Shown here in pieces: positions 24,230-36,844 of a DNA stretch of 64,000 bases. Every line of letters starts with the position of its first letter. Position 1 is the stretch's first letter. Below the pieces are notes generated by a model. That model made no database searches and was not told the DNA's origin. It saw nothing but the letters and a program-made list of their open reading frames with translations. Made by a program: the position numbers and the translations under genes. This DNA is from Ochotona curzoniae (lineage: Eukaryota > Chordata > Mammalia > Lagomorpha > Ochotonidae): the NCBI RefSeq assembly GCF_017591425.1, contig NW_024465751.1, positions 9,300,001-9,364,000 on the forward strand, read 5' to 3'.

Positions 24230-24541
24230 ATTTTTTTTCAAGATTTATTTATTTTTATTGCAAAGTCAGATATATAGAGAGAGAAGGAGACACAGAAAGA
24301 AATATCTTCCATCCGATGACCACAATAGCCAGTGTTGCACTGATCCAAAGCCAGGAGTTCTTCCGGGTCTCCCATGCAGGTACAGGGTCCCAAGGCTTTG
24401 AGCTGTCCTCGAATGCCTTCCCAGGCCACAAGCAGGGAGCTGGATGGGAAGTGGGGTTGCCAGGATTACAACCGGCGCCCATATGGGATCCTGGCATGCT
24501 CAAGGCGAGGACTTCAGCTGCTAGGCCACAGCGCCAGGTCC
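24230..24541 (-). mobile_element. Young C-type SINE, antisense, with target-site duplication
   Basis: It runs from the reversed tail caagatttatttatttttat to the reversed head taggccacagcgccaggtcc. CTAATGCTGCTTTT (24216-24229) and CTAATGCTACTTTT (24542-24555) form a 14-bp target duplication with one mismatch. Confidence 0.9.
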
Positions 24542-24779
24542 CTAATGCTACTTTTCTTTTCCAGGATTCCACGCTGCAAGAGGCCATCATGCCCCCTTTA
24601 GGCTCCTCTTGGGTTGTGACCCTGCCTCAGCTTTTCCTCTTTGTTTCCAATGACCTTGATAGTTTTTGGAATACTTATCTGGCATGTTACAGAATGTCCT
24701 GCCTGGGATCTTCTCCTGATTAGATTGGGGTTATGGGACCCAGAGAGGAAGCCCATGGCTATAATATTTTCTTGTCAAA

Positions 24780-25450
24780 CATCTCAATGATAGTAATATG
24801 ACATCAAATTACTTTTCATGTTGACTTTGATCCATTGGCTCCAGTGTTGATTGGCAGGTCTCTGCACTTTGAAATCACCCATTCTCTTCCCCATTTCCAC
24901 TCTGGGCTCCTAGAAACCACACCCCACCATGCAGCCCACAGGTATGGAATAAAACTCCACTCTCCGAAGGGAGGGATTCTCTACATCAACTATTTTAGAT
25001 TTCTCAGTACTTGATGTTTCTCTTTTGGCTTCCACTTACTTAAGTGGATGCATCAATTCACACATATCAAATAGACTCATGAATATTTACATTTCTGGGT
25101 TATAATCAACACCACATTTTTTTGTTGCGTTATTCAGATTGTTGCAGCCTTGGGACCTCTTGCATTTGGCTCCTGGTCTGTTTAACACACCCCTCATTTT
25201 CCTTCTTGGGTGTTTTAATCTCTGGTGCTACCATCTTGCATGTTCTCTTCCCAAGTCCTAGAACCAGTCATTTCTTCCTGGCTCGTGCGTCTTTTGATTG
25301 GGAAGGTTATTACATACCAAGATCTCCGGTGCCATTGCTTCTTGGCCCACTCAGTGGGGAGAAGTACAAAACATGTGTGTATACTAATCAATGTATACAT
25401 ACACATCTAAAATTATTTGTATACAAAGTGAACACCTGATCCAAATATCC
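24780..25450 (-). repeat. Possible ancient L1 3' UTR, antisense
   Basis: AT-rich text such as ctcatgaatatttacatttc and the region around gggttataatcaacaccaca resembles reversed 3' sequence of old L1 families. It is very diverged and ends are uncertain. Confidence 0.3.
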
Positions 25451-25574
25451 AAAATGTTTCTAAGTCCAAAACTTTGGGGCTCTTATATGATACTACAAAT
25501 GGAAAATTCCATGCCTGACCTCATGTAATAGGTGAGAGTCAAGCTGTAAGCACACAAAAAATATTGTGTGGGTT

Positions 25575-25925
25575 TGTTGCAATGGCATACCACATTAATC
25601 TATAATTTTCAGTGCTGGAATTATGTATAGACACTAGTTCATGTCCTGGCTGTTCTACTTTCAATCCAGCTCCTTGCTTATGGCCTGGGAAAGCAGCAGA
25701 TGATGGTTCATGTCCTTGGGCTCCTGCAACTATGTGGAAGACCTGCAGGAAGCTCCTGGCTGTTGGCTTCTGGCTTCAGATTGGTCCAACTCTGGTTGTT
25801 GCAGCCATCTAGAGAGTGAATCAGAGAATGGAAATCAATCTTTCTCTTTCTATCTCTCTCTCTTTCTCCTTCTCTCTGTAAATCTTCCTTTCAGATAAAA
25901 ATAAATAAATCTCTAAAAATATTGT
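25575..25925 (+). mobile_element. C-type SINE, older copy
   Basis: Landmarks are atggcctgggaaagcagcag, cctgcaggaagctcctggct, a long CT-rich segment (25840-25875), and the tail aaaaataaataaatctctaa. It is diverged from the young copies. Confidence 0.75.
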
Positions 25926-26439
25926 ACAAAATTACCTTCAGGGGATGTGTGTAAGGTGGAAACATCAACAAATGGCACAGTTAGGCTTAGTCCCACCCAC
26001 TCCCCAAATTATCTCATTTTATGCATGCAAAGATTTTTAAATCTTCTTGAAAAATCACAATTTGAAGCACTCTGATCTCAGGGATTTCAGATAAGGAATA
26101 AAAACCTGTACACAGGTTATAGAGGATGCACACAGACATGGTGTTGGATGTGGACATGGACACAGATCCACTGTGTCAGTATTGAACTAACAGCATCACA
26201 TAACATTTCCTACTTCCATCCAGTCAAGTACTTTGTGCTAAGAGGGGATGTTAACATCCTGGGTGAAAAAAAAAAAAAGAGAGAGAGCAAAAGGGAAAGA
26301 AGAATGTAAGAGAAGCTCCAGGAGCAAGTATCCCTGGGGAGAATTTGTATCCAGGGCTAGGGAGCAAGAATGAGCCAGGCTGAGGGGTCCTCAGACATCC
26401 ACTGCCAGGGACCACAGCTTTGAAGAGAAGGCACTATGG

Positions 26440-26780
26440 CTTCTTTGTCACAAAACCAAACTATTGATGCCATTCAGATAACTGCAGCCCAGACTGGAGT
26501 ACCTGGATTCAGCGCCCAGCTCCAACTCCCAACGTTAACCCCCCCGTCAGTGCAGATTCTTGGGGACAGAAGTGATGGTTAAAGCAGCTGGTCCCTGAAA
26601 TGTATGTGGCAATTAACTGAGTTCCAAGCTTTCTGCTTCAGCCAACCCAGGCTCAGTCACTGTGGCTTCTGAAGAGTGACTCAGCAACTAGGCACTCTGT
26701 CTACATGTGTGTCTGTCTGTCTTTCTCTTCCTACTCTGCCTGTATGTGCGTGTGTGTGTGTGTTTCTACCTCTAGAATAA
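26440..26780 (+). mobile_element. Old lagomorph SINE with (TG)n
   Basis: The sense-strand order (gacagaagtgatggttaaag, cagcaactaggcactctgtc, then a CT and TG rich end to about 26763) fits a heavily diverged lagomorph SINE. Boundaries are approximate. Confidence 0.4.
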
Positions 26781-28640
26781 ACTGTTTAGCACATTTTTAA
26801 ATGCACTCAGTCAATACTGATGGCATGCAAGGGAAGGGGAATGATAAAATGTGAGAAACATGAGTATAAACTGGAGAAGCCAAGAGAGCCAGAGCTTGGG
26901 TCATCACTGGAAACTTGGCACAGCCAGTGGGACAACACTATGACATTCAGTTTGGGAAGTGTTTGAACTGCAGGAGTCATGGATTTCTAGAAGCTGTCCA
27001 TTCATTAGCAGGATGACCAACTTCAGTGTTACAGACAAGATGCAGCAGGGTTAGATGTCAGGTTTTTTTCTGTCAGAGACTTTTGGTCCCCAGTGGGTAC
27101 CAAAAGTCAGAACTACTTAAAAGGAGGACAGCTGAGGACAGCAGATACCAGAGGCATTGTAGGCTCTGTCAGACTCAGTGGGAAGCATGGAGCTCTGGTG
27201 TGGAATGCTTCCTCACTGTGAGTTAACACACACCAAGATCACGTGACTCACAACCCAAAGCAGATGACATTAATTGTTTGAACTCTGAAGTATTAATTTT
27301 TAACTGCCTTGAAAACATAAATCAAAGTTATTGTTTTGAAAGAGTCTACTGAACCGATTCAAATTTGAAACAGTCTTCAGCGAAGTTTGAGCCAGGAAAG
27401 ATCAGAAGAACAAAATCACTTCCACACCAGGATTCCATCTAAGCACATGCAACTCAGGCCTGTTCCTATCGATCAGCACTCTTTGAACACAATCTCCCTT
27501 AGTCTATGTGCCAGATCAACAGGCAGGCTCCATAAGCATCGGTGGCCTTTTCTGGTCAAAGCCATGCATGTCATGTGTCCACCTGCAGTCTGCTGGTGGC
27601 TTCCTTCGAGGTCCTGTGACCCAGTGGCTGGTCGAAGGCATCCTCTCTTCTGATTCTTTGCAAAAGCAGATTGCATTTATGCCCAAACTTCATCTGTTGC
27701 ATTAATTGCTGTCATTATGTAATTCAGTTACCTACTCAATAGGCTGACTAGCTGTAAATGCAAAAGTCCGACCTGTTTCTGTGAAACCCAACTGAGTGCC
27801 TTGAAAAGACTACACAAAGCTGGACTGCCACAGCAGAACAAACAAGCAAACACCGTTCATGCCTGCCATGATTCATTCTTAAGTCAATGTTTACACCAAA
27901 CCATGTACATCTGAGGGTTTCATGTGGAAAATAAAACTGTGCTGTGATGGTTCTCTGCTTTAGACTTACACATAAGTGTCAACTGTCCCCGTCAAGGGAG
28001 TCAGATAAGAGGATTTCCACTGTATTCCTGTTTTTCCTTCCTTCTGAAGCACCCGTCTGTCTATGGTTCTCCTGGGACTTTCTGGAAACAGATGTGCATG
28101 GAGTTAGATGGCTTCCCATGCCCCTGCTTGCCACCAGCTGCAGACAGGGAATAACTGAGAACGGAGCCTAAGAATGAGGATGACCAGGCATGGTTCTGGC
28201 AGTTCCACTCACAGCCTGCTTCTCCCTGGGAAGCTACTGGCCCATCCAGGCTCCATATCCTCTTCCGTCAAATGAGAGTGCAAATAGCCAAGAAGCACCC
28301 CATTAGCTCTCACGCACAACCAAGTCCTCTTTTCAGCATACATTTGCCACCATAAGCCAAAATCCCAGACTCGGAGAGGTGCCTAGGAGGTCCTTCCATT
28401 CCAGCAGGGTAGTGACAAGAGCAAGGGAGGAGGGGGAGAGAACAACAAGGGAACTTCTCCAGCCACGGTGGCAGGATGAGGCTACAAGGCAATGGGGAAG
28501 AGTCGGGAGAGGAAACCGCAGCAGCTCAGGGGGGCAAGGTGGAAATGAGGGAGGAAGAGGAAACGCATGGGAGAGTGTTCATGAGGGATGGGTGGATGGG
28601 ATTGTCAGAGTTGCAGGGGATGGGTAGATGGTCAGGGATT
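26781..28640. other. Intergenic: unique sequence
   Basis: No gene or clear repeat was recognised. The AT-rich part around 27260-27340 carries several sites resembling homeodomain and HNF-type motifs. Purine-rich DNA leads into the minisatellite at 28647. Confidence 0.35.
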
Positions 28641-28646
28641 GGCGGG

Positions 28647-28738
28647 AAGGGCCACGAGGGATTGGTGGGGATTGGCAGGAAGGGCCACGAGGGATTGGTG
28701 GGGATTGAGGGGAAGGGCCACGAGGGATTGGTGGGTAG
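28647..28738 (+). repeat. 33-bp minisatellite, about 2.8 units
   Basis: Units begin with aagggccacgagggattggt at 28647, 28680 and 28713, a period of exactly 33 bases, with small changes between units. Because 33 is divisible by three, a frame through it stays open and encodes an 11-residue repeat (KGHEGLVGI-like). There is no sign that this frame is a gene. Confidence 0.85.
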
Positions 28739-29008
28739 GGTTGTCAGGTACCGTGCCATGAGGTTACAGCAGATTGGTGGGAACAGGGTTAAAAAGTTAC
28801 AGCGGATTGGCAGTCAACAAAATTGAAACCTGAAAAGCGTGCGAAACTTAAGGAAGCAGACCTAGGGGGAGCAGATACTTAAAATAGCACCGAATCAAAA
28901 TAATAATAATCATAACACTAATAATATTGAGTCCAAAATGGCAGGGTCTTTCAGGGCAGGTGTTTAAGTCACACCTTACAACCCCAGCTTTAAGAATCTA
29001 AGGAGGGG

Positions 29009-29322
29009 GTCTGGAACAGTAGCCTAGCAACTAAAGTCCTCACCTTGTTACTTCAGCTCTAATCCTGGCAGCCCTGCTTCCCATCCAGCTCCCTGCTTGT
29101 GGCCTGGGAAAACAGTCGAGAATAGCCCAAAGTCTTGGGACCCTGCACTCACATAGCAGACCTGGAAGAAGCTCCTGGCTTCTGGCTTCGGATTGGCTCA
29201 GCTCTGGCTGTTGTGGTCACTTGGGGCATAAGTCAGCAGATGGAAGATCTTCCTCTCTGTCTTTCCTCCTCTTTCAACACCTGAGATACAAAACAAAATA
29301 AATCTAAAAAAAAAAAAAAAAA
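29009..29322 (+). mobile_element. Young C-type SINE
   Basis: Head gaacagtagcctagcaacta, body cccatccagctccctgcttg, and the poly(A) tail at about 29306-29322. It is followed within 15 bases by a second SINE in the same orientation. Confidence 0.85.
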
Positions 29323-29332
29323 GCAATCAACG

Positions 29333-29673
29333 AGAGCTGGGTACAATGGCTTAATTAGCTAATACTCCCCTTGTAAGCGCTGGGATCCCATAAGGGTGCC
29401 AGTTTATGACCTGGCCGTTCCACTTCCCATCCAGCTTCCTGCCTATGGCCTGGGGAAGCAGTGGAGGATGGCCCAAAGCCTTGGGACCCTGCATCTATGT
29501 GGGAGACCTGGAAGAAGCTCCTGGCTCCTAGCTTCAGACCAGCTCAGCTCTGGCTGTTGCAGTCATTTGGAGAGTGAACCAGCAGATGGAAGATCAATCT
29601 GTCTTCCTGCCTCTTCTTCTCTCTGTAAATCTGCCTTTCCATTACAAATAACCAAATCTTAAAAAAAAAAAAA
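29333..29673 (+). mobile_element. Young C-type SINE, tandem neighbour
   Basis: Head gctgggtacaatggcttaat, body gcctggggaagcagtggagg, tail accaaatcttaaaaaaaaaa. It lies head-to-tail with the SINE ending at 29322. Confidence 0.85.
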
Positions 29674-30189
29674 TCCCCAAGGAAAAGGTACTTTTATACA
29701 TAAAAACATCTGATATCCCTCCCATCCCTCAGGCCTCAAGGACTCCCCACTAAATGCCATCCCCCCACATCTTAGAGCATCTGTGTCCACCAGCTCCATC
29801 ACTACCACCCCATGCCAAGCCCCCATCTTTTCTGGCTTTCAAATAAGCTCCTTGATTCTCCAATCACTCTATCTAGACTGTCCACTCCCTGTCACCCACC
29901 AGGTACCATCCACCCTGGGCTTTTTTTAACCTGCTCCCCAAATTGCCATACATAGGATTTCTATGGTTATAGGTCCTCTGCCTAGAGCCCCCCACTCCAC
30001 CTAGAGGAAAACATACAATCTGTTGTCAGAACCCAGATCACCTCCTTCAGGGCTAGTGTTGTCCACTCAGCATTCCCATCACCCTCCGTGCCTCCAGGAG
30101 AGGCCCAAGCCCTGCCTTTTACCTTAGCCTGTACTGTCTTCATGGTGGTTGTCAACATCCCAGATCCTCTGGTTTATGTCCTCATTGTC

Positions 30190-30480
30190 TGTCCCTGACA
30201 CCCCATCACTAGAACATATGTTCTAGGTCAGAAACATGTTTCTCTATTGTTCGCCACCATTACCACAGTGCCTAGAACAATGTCTGGTACTCTAAACCCA
30301 CAGATGCTCAAGAAAGGCCGTTGACCAGATGAACACCATGTCCTTTTACCAGGTAATATCTTCTCTTGACTTTTCCTTTTCCTTTCAGGGGGAGTTCCAG
30401 CACTGTAGTTCCAGTGTGTGTACAACAGTATCTGAGAAATAGTAGGTGTACAGCAAATATCTGTTCCTGAATGACTCACT
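30190..30480 (+). repeat. Probable L2 3' ends
   Basis: The phrases agaacatatgttctaggtca, cacagtgcctagaacaatgt and, further on, gaaatagtaggtgtacagca match the order of the L2 3' terminus. Two overlapping or broken copies seem to be present. Confidence 0.5.
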
Positions 30481-32609
30481 CCACATGTTTGTCAAACAGA
30501 GGAAGAATGGCTTGATTAGCCACCATGAACACAGTCGATCCCGGGGCTCCCAAAGGACAAAGAAAGCCACTGCGGTGTTGTCTGGCAACTGTTATGTTTT
30601 CCAACACAAGATTCACAGGCACAATGAATGAATCTCACATTCTGAAATAAATACTAGGGAAGACAAAGGCAAGAATAAATTCGATTAATAGGCAACACGG
30701 GCCCTGACTGGCCTCAGGGCAGCCCCCCTCTGAAGGACTGACTAGCTCCTTGTTTTGTTCAGCACACAGAAGGCAAACAGGAACAGTGGGTATCAATTGT
30801 ATTTCAAGGAGTTCAGTTAGAAAGAGGGCTATGGGTGGTCCACCAGATGTCCAGTTTCATCAGAGGTCACATGGCACATGCGTAGAAGTTGGCGTGTAGA
30901 GGGCTGAGAGAGGGGTGACAGTCAGCATAACAAGATTGAAATGCAAATGGCAAGACCAGTGGAGGAGATTCAACAGCTCCCAAGGGAGCCACCTGTCCTG
31001 GGCCAGTAGCGGGAGTCGTGGGGAGAGAGCTACTGGGAGGTCAGGCTAGCACTTCTGGCTGTTGTGTGAATAGTATCAAGCTCACGAAGCTTCATTGGTC
31101 ACTAGTATTGCTGAAGATACGATAAACAGAAGTCGGGCAAGGTGGCAATCACAAGCACGGTGAAAGTGGAGATGGCCTGAGCCAGCTGGTCGTAAACACA
31201 ATGTAAGCCAGCTCAGAACTGCCAGCAAGGAGCCCAAAATAACATCTCATCAGGATGGTCCTGGCAGAACAGAGAGACCCTGTGGAGAAAATGTGGAGGT
31301 GATTGCAAGCAGAGTATCCCTGCTACAAACACACCCATCACATCGTATCCAGGGGAGGGTCTCTGGATTTGCTCTCTGACAGTAAATAAGACAGAGACCA
31401 GTAAATAAAATCCTGTAGGGTCATGCATGGTGCCAGAACAGTGTTCCCACCCATGGCCACCTATGCAGTGCACTCATTGAATGCTGATGCTTGGACCCCA
31501 CTTCCCAAGACGTGAATTTCACATGACTTAGACTGGGAGTTTTTCTGTCTCCCACAAAACTCACGTGAAGCCAGAGCAAGAACCACTGCATGGACACAGT
31601 CTCAGATGGGCCTGAAGCCCAGGCTACGTCTTAGCCTGTGGACCCCTCCGCTACTGCCAGTTGCCTTGGAACTACTCATAAATGAAAGATGAAAGAGAAG
31701 GAGCTCCCTGCAAGCTGTTGTCACTGGAAGTCCCCAGCGCAGATGCTGTCTGTCTATATGGGTCTTGTTGAACCCCTAGGACTATCCACCAGGTTCCTTC
31801 ACCCTGCTCACATGCTCATCCCAAACATCCATCCAACTTCTCCTGCAGACCCAGTCCTCTTAGAGAGACAGAGAAAAAAACACACAACGTAATCCCAAGA
31901 ATCCTGAGATGCAAGGTGCAATGACAAACACAGCAGGGGGACACAGGCTGCCTTAGGTGTTCAGCGAAATAACCTCCAAGTTGAGTCCCAAACATGGAGG
32001 TGCCAGCCACGCAGAGGTCTCAGGGGACAGCAAGTACAAAGGCCTTGCCTCAGGCACATCAGGACCCCGTGGCCTTACACATGGAATCTGGCACCTTTTG
32101 ATCCAAATCTGTGACATCATCAAAAGTTGCTTGCCTCTTCCACCAATAGCTTCCCATGAGCAGCACTTCCTGGTTCCAACCACCATGCATTATTTCACGG
32201 ATCTGGGAACATGCAACAGAAAGCTGCACTGGGCTAAAAGCCTATATCATCACGCCCGCTCTCTGTGCCCCCGGGGAAGCCAGCAGAACTTTCATGGCAT
32301 CTCTGCACCTGCTGTATCATCCCACATGCACCTCTCCTCCTCTGCATCACCCCCACACCTGCTGTGGCACCCCTGGAGCATAGATTAGGGGGGAGTTATT
32401 TTGTTTTGTTTAATTCTGTTTGTTTCTTTTGCTCCTGGGGTGTCTCTGCTTTCTTCCAGCACAGAGCAAGGCATTCATGCAGCACACAACTAGGCAAACA
32501 GGCAGGGCTGTTTATAGGGGCAAGGACCAAGTTGTCAATGAGTGCTTGTGTGGGTAAAAGACTAATTAGCAAGCCTGGCCTCCCATCCACACAGCCTTCA
32601 TTGTATTTA
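30481..32609. other. Intergenic: unique sequence
   Basis: No gene, RNA or young repeat was recognised. Open frames such as 31957-32388 have no recognised homology. Confidence 0.35.
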
Positions 32610-32715
32610 AGTTATCACCATCTTCATCTTACAGATGAGGAAACCAAAGCACCCAGTGCTTAGGTGGCACAGCTGGTAAGCAGAGAGCTAGGCCCTACAC
32701 CCCGATCAGTGGATT
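32610..32715 (-). repeat. MIR, antisense
   Basis: The sequence cttacagatgaggaaaccaa, ggtggcacagctggtaagca and gagctaggccctacacccc is the reversed MIR core in order. Confidence 0.6.
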
Positions 32716-33421
32716 ATCAACTATTCTATTTCTCAGCAAGACATAGCCCCATGAAGAAACAGAGATGGGAATTCCTAGCCTTGACACAGCAAGAAACAGA
32801 CATAAAGGTAGAAGAGACTTAACAGAAGCAGCCTGATTCATGGGATAAGTGGACATTTAAGCCAAGGCAAGCATTAACATCTGCAGAGGCCAAGGACTCC
32901 TGGCTCACCGTTCCGCCATGATCATTTCCAAAAGGTCAAAACTCTGGTTGGGGTTCAGGGACAGATCAGGTTATCACTGTGCCCTCTTTTTAGTTCCGGT
33001 GCTGCCAGGAAGCCTCTGGCCAAAAACAAAATGTCTCTTTAAACAGCTGGTGGGCAGGCCAGGGTACACTCATTCATTTCCCAGAAGGCTTGCTGTCTCT
33101 GGTCTCTCTGTTAACACTGAGTGGTGACGAGTGGGAAAAATGAGAGCAGGAAGATAACCTTTATCAAATGCCCTGTGTAATTCGATCTCTGTAGTGAGAT
33201 AGGCTTCTGGGGGTTGGTGCTGCCAGTTGCACAGTAAAATAAAACCAAGTAGTAAAACCACAGAAGATGCACTCAAACTTGAATTTCAGATGAGAAAAAA
33301 ATTTTTAGCATAAGGACAGCATCCTTCAAAAGCTCATGTAGAATTAGAAGATAACACATACATTCTGCTCATTTTCTGCAGCATCCTTAGATGTCTGGCT
33401 GTATAGCAGGATCATTTTTTA

Positions 33422-33459
<38 letters not shown>

Positions 33460-35084
33460 CATAGTGAGTCTTAGGACTCACAGGAGAATCAGGACACAAC
33501 AGCAGACTGATAAAGGGCTCACAGGTATCTGAGAAGTCAATGCAGCTGCCGCTTGAACAGAGGCCTGTCTGAAGGCTGCTTCTCTTAGCAACTAGACGTG
33601 GAAGTTCTATTCCGAAGGGGCCTACTCCATAAAGCTACCTGCAGTCTCCAGAAGTCAGGTGTTCCCCGGGTAAGGAAGAAGAGGGCAGGAGAGAAGCTGG
33701 CAGCTAAGCCAGTTAAACCCAGAAAGAAGCCTCCTGAAGAATGGGAATGAAGAGATAAAAAAGAGAGTGGCTTGGCAAGCAAAAATGACTTGGCTAAGAA
33801 ACTGAGATGGGGTGATAGTGGAGCAGTGGGAATAGATGGGGAGCAGAGCCCAGGGGAAGAAAACACACAAAGAACACACATGGGGAAAGGTCAAGTGGGA
33901 AACGCAGCTCTTCCTAACCCAGACACGACACGACACGCTGATGAGCAGGCACACATGCTATGCTCCAGGGTCCTCTGACAACCTCAGCTTTGAAACTACC
34001 ATGTGTCTGTCTCCCGTGTGTCTGTCCCTTCTCAGACCCCACATCAGCTCTTCAGACAAACCCTTCACACGAGGCTACAATGTGTTTTTCTAGGGACAAT
34101 TCGTACCTTAACAATACCTTCTGGAATATTCTTCTTACCTGTACTTTCCTTCCCAATGAGCTGAACCCAGCGTTTGCTCAATACAAAAAATGGGGGTCAT
34201 TTTCAAGCAGAAAAATGAGCTTGTGATTTGCCTGGCAGAAATGGAATGTGTGTGCATATGTCTTCCCAAACACATGCTGTAGACAGCAAACATAGCTGGA
34301 GTTCCACAATTTCATGTTGGAGTGAAATAATCAGTGAATAAGGTCCTGTCACGATCACTTCTAGAGGACGACTGGGCAGCCTGGTCCCGTGGTCTGCCTC
34401 TCTCTCCACTGTCTGAGCCACAGGGAGATTGTGCACGTCTCCCAGGTGTAACAGCAGATTCCTGATTGCTATCATTACTCCCAATGTTGTGCAATGTCTT
34501 TCGACCACAGACAATGCGCTGAGTGTTGGGAAGAGTTTAAATAGCAGACTCGGTGACCTCCAGTTCATGTCTGAAAATTCCCAGCTTGTGTCAGCTTGCC
34601 CATTGGAATGGAAAACACAGGAAGATACTCCCTGCTTCCTGACCCAAAGCCCTGGGGACTTTGGCAGGTTCTCCTAGGAATGGGGGTTACAAAATCAGCC
34701 TTGTTTGCCTTTGCCCACTCTTCACCCTTTGGTTATTCAGATGCCATCAAAAGCACGGAGATGGCATGGGAAGTCCTCAGCCAGCCTAAGGGCTGCTGGG
34801 TCCCTAGTAGAGTACAGTCCAAGCACTGACTCTCAAGAACTGTAGGAAGAGGATACTGTGATACACAATAGTGCCCCCTGCAGGTGGGAGCACCTACTGC
34901 CCACTTCACCAGGAATGGGCAACACTACCCCACGCCAGAGAAACTGGGTGACACCAGCCCTGTCAGCATGTGGGAGACATCTGAATAAAGACAAACTAGA
35001 CACAATTTGCTGGAAACAACTGAAGGACCTCGTACTTTACCTCATGGAAGAAAGAAGATCCTATCCTCTGAAGGTACTAGGGAG
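32716..35084. other. Intergenic: unique sequence with a 30-base poly(A) run
   Basis: A run of 30 A residues sits at 33424-33453 without SINE body sequence beside it. No gene was recognised. Frames on either strand near 34203-34568 have no known match. Confidence 0.4.
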
Positions 35085-35226
35085 TTTTTTTCTTCCAGTC
35101 CTTCTGCTTGACTTGAGAATAGACCAAGCTGAGTGGGAATACAGCCAGGACTGAAACCCAGGCACTCTGATATCAGATGTGGGCATCCCAAGTGATGGCG
35201 TAACCACGAGGCCAATTGCTGGCCCC
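35085..35226 (-). mobile_element. Partial lagomorph SINE, antisense
   Basis: Only the reversed 5' half is present: gaatacagccaggactgaaa, gatatcagatgtgggcatcc and the reversed head aaccacgaggccaattgctg. Confidence 0.6.
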
Positions 35227-35265
35227 AGCTCTGGGCATGTTCCTAGGCAAACAGCATACAGTATT

Positions 35266-35274
35266 ACACACACA

Positions 35275-35320
<46 letters not shown>
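35266..35320. repeat. (CA)n-(TG)n dinucleotide tract with inverted junction
   Basis: A run of about six CA units turns directly into more than twenty TG units at cacacacgtgtg. The two halves are complementary and could fold or take up left-handed DNA. Confidence 0.9.
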
Positions 35321-35321
<1 letters not shown>

Positions 35322-35748
35322 ATTGCATAGACTCTTTCTGTATCTGTAACTTCCTAAATCTGTAACTTTCAAGTTAACAATAAGGCACAATATGAAAGAT
35401 GGTTGGGATTCTTGGCATCCCAGAAGATGGAGAGGAATCATCATAAGTAGTTTTGGAAATTAGGAAAAATAGGAAGAGATTATTGAGGGTGATTTCTGGA
35501 TAGTTGAAAATTGTAGGTTCACCAAAGAGAGGAGAAAGTCACATCTCCACCTAACAGGTGCAAACTCCATGTATGCTCCTGGGCACAGAGCTAGGCAATG
35601 GAAAGAATAATCAGCCATCCTCCAGCTGTGGATCTGAGGAATGCTCAAGGAGCATGCAAGCACCACGACAGCTCCAATCTTGTGTTCTGTGGCTGCCCAT
35701 CACCATCGTCAGGACTGGGCACACCTGTTCATTTAAAAAAAGGGTATT

Positions 35749-36163
35749 CTCAGACCCTGTACTGGCAAGCACACACACTGGGATCACCTCAGATGAAGTT
35801 TCTTTGGAGAATCCTCCAACTGAACTGCTGATCTCAGAACCCCAACCATGAAGAGACTTTGTCAGTCAGTGGATTCTGAACAGATTTCATTGTGCTTAGA
35901 ATAGCGAGATTGGCAGCAATTCAAAACTGTTAAACTATCAAAACTGCTTGAGCAGGACCCTCAGAGCGTGCGTCACATCAGGGACATGGGATGAGTGGGA
36001 GGCTGGGTGGGGCTTCTCCCTCTGTTTCTCCCCTAACCCCAGATACAGGGGGAAAATGATATTAATGTGGAAACTATGGTCTTACCCACTATCCTATAGT
36101 CCTTGACCCTTTGTACCCTAATCAACTATGTTAGATTATTTTTAAAAATCATGAAAAAAAGAA
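35749..36163 (+). mobile_element. Copy of the unnamed composite family with internal deletion
   Basis: Starts at tcagaccctgtactggcaag, matching the 21500 region of the full-length copy, then tracks it to aaccccaaccatgaagagac. About 240 bases are then missing, and homology resumes at cagtggattctgaacagatt and runs to tcaactatgttagattattt. The 5' truncation and the A-rich end fit target-primed insertion. Confidence 0.75.
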
Positions 36164-36844
36164 CCTTAGGTCTATATAGTCCTGCTCTTCTGTAATGAGT
36201 TATTAGCTTAAAAAAGAAAAGGCATTCCGAGGGGAAATGCTGTAGAATAGGGAAGGAGAGCATCATTCGTCAAAGCTACCTTCCATAAAATAATCTGATG
36301 GCTGCAGCCTGAGTTTTAAACCCCGGATTCTCTTCCCCAAAACTACAAAGTAGGAAGAAGGAAATGAAAGGATTTCAGATTTTTTCCTTAATCTCACAGC
36401 AAGGAGCCCAGAAATCATCTTTCACTGCTATTTTTTGATTGTTAGAAAAAGACAGATTAAAGATATTTTTGGAAAGACTTCAAAAGAGGCCCACTAATAA
36501 AAGAATTACAGGGACAATCTGAAAAGAGCAAACACAAGCAGCCTACTGAGAAGAGAAATGAGGAAACACTTGGGCTAAAATTCAAGCTGCCCTGAAAGCT
36601 TTTCAAAGATGTGAGGATAAAGTTTTCCTTCTATGAGAATCGAGCGTGAGCAGAAGTACGGGAGGCAGTGAGGGGAGGGAGGGGACGGGTCCCCTAGAGA
36701 CCACATCGGACCATGACATTTGCCTCCCATTCCCTCTCCGTGAGGACGCACACCTTGTCTGCTGGGTGGGTGGAGAAGACGACTGACCCTCAGTTAATCA
36801 GACCCTTGCCTTGCTCACTTCCAGTTTCTCAAGGGGATAGTCAT
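36164..36844. other. Intergenic: AT-rich unique sequence
   Basis: Nothing recognised between the composite repeat copy and the next SINE. Confidence 0.35.

Noticed and set aside
24374..24723. Open frames across the SINE at 24230-24541
   Set aside because: Similar frames recur in most SINE copies in the window and reflect the repeat consensus.
33424..33453. 30-base poly(A) as the tail of a processed pseudogene
   Set aside because: The preceding sequence has no open or gene-like stretch, and no target duplication was found.
34858..35154. 98-codon plus-strand frame as a gene
   Set aside because: No homology, no splice sites or promoter, and its 3' end runs into a SINE fragment.
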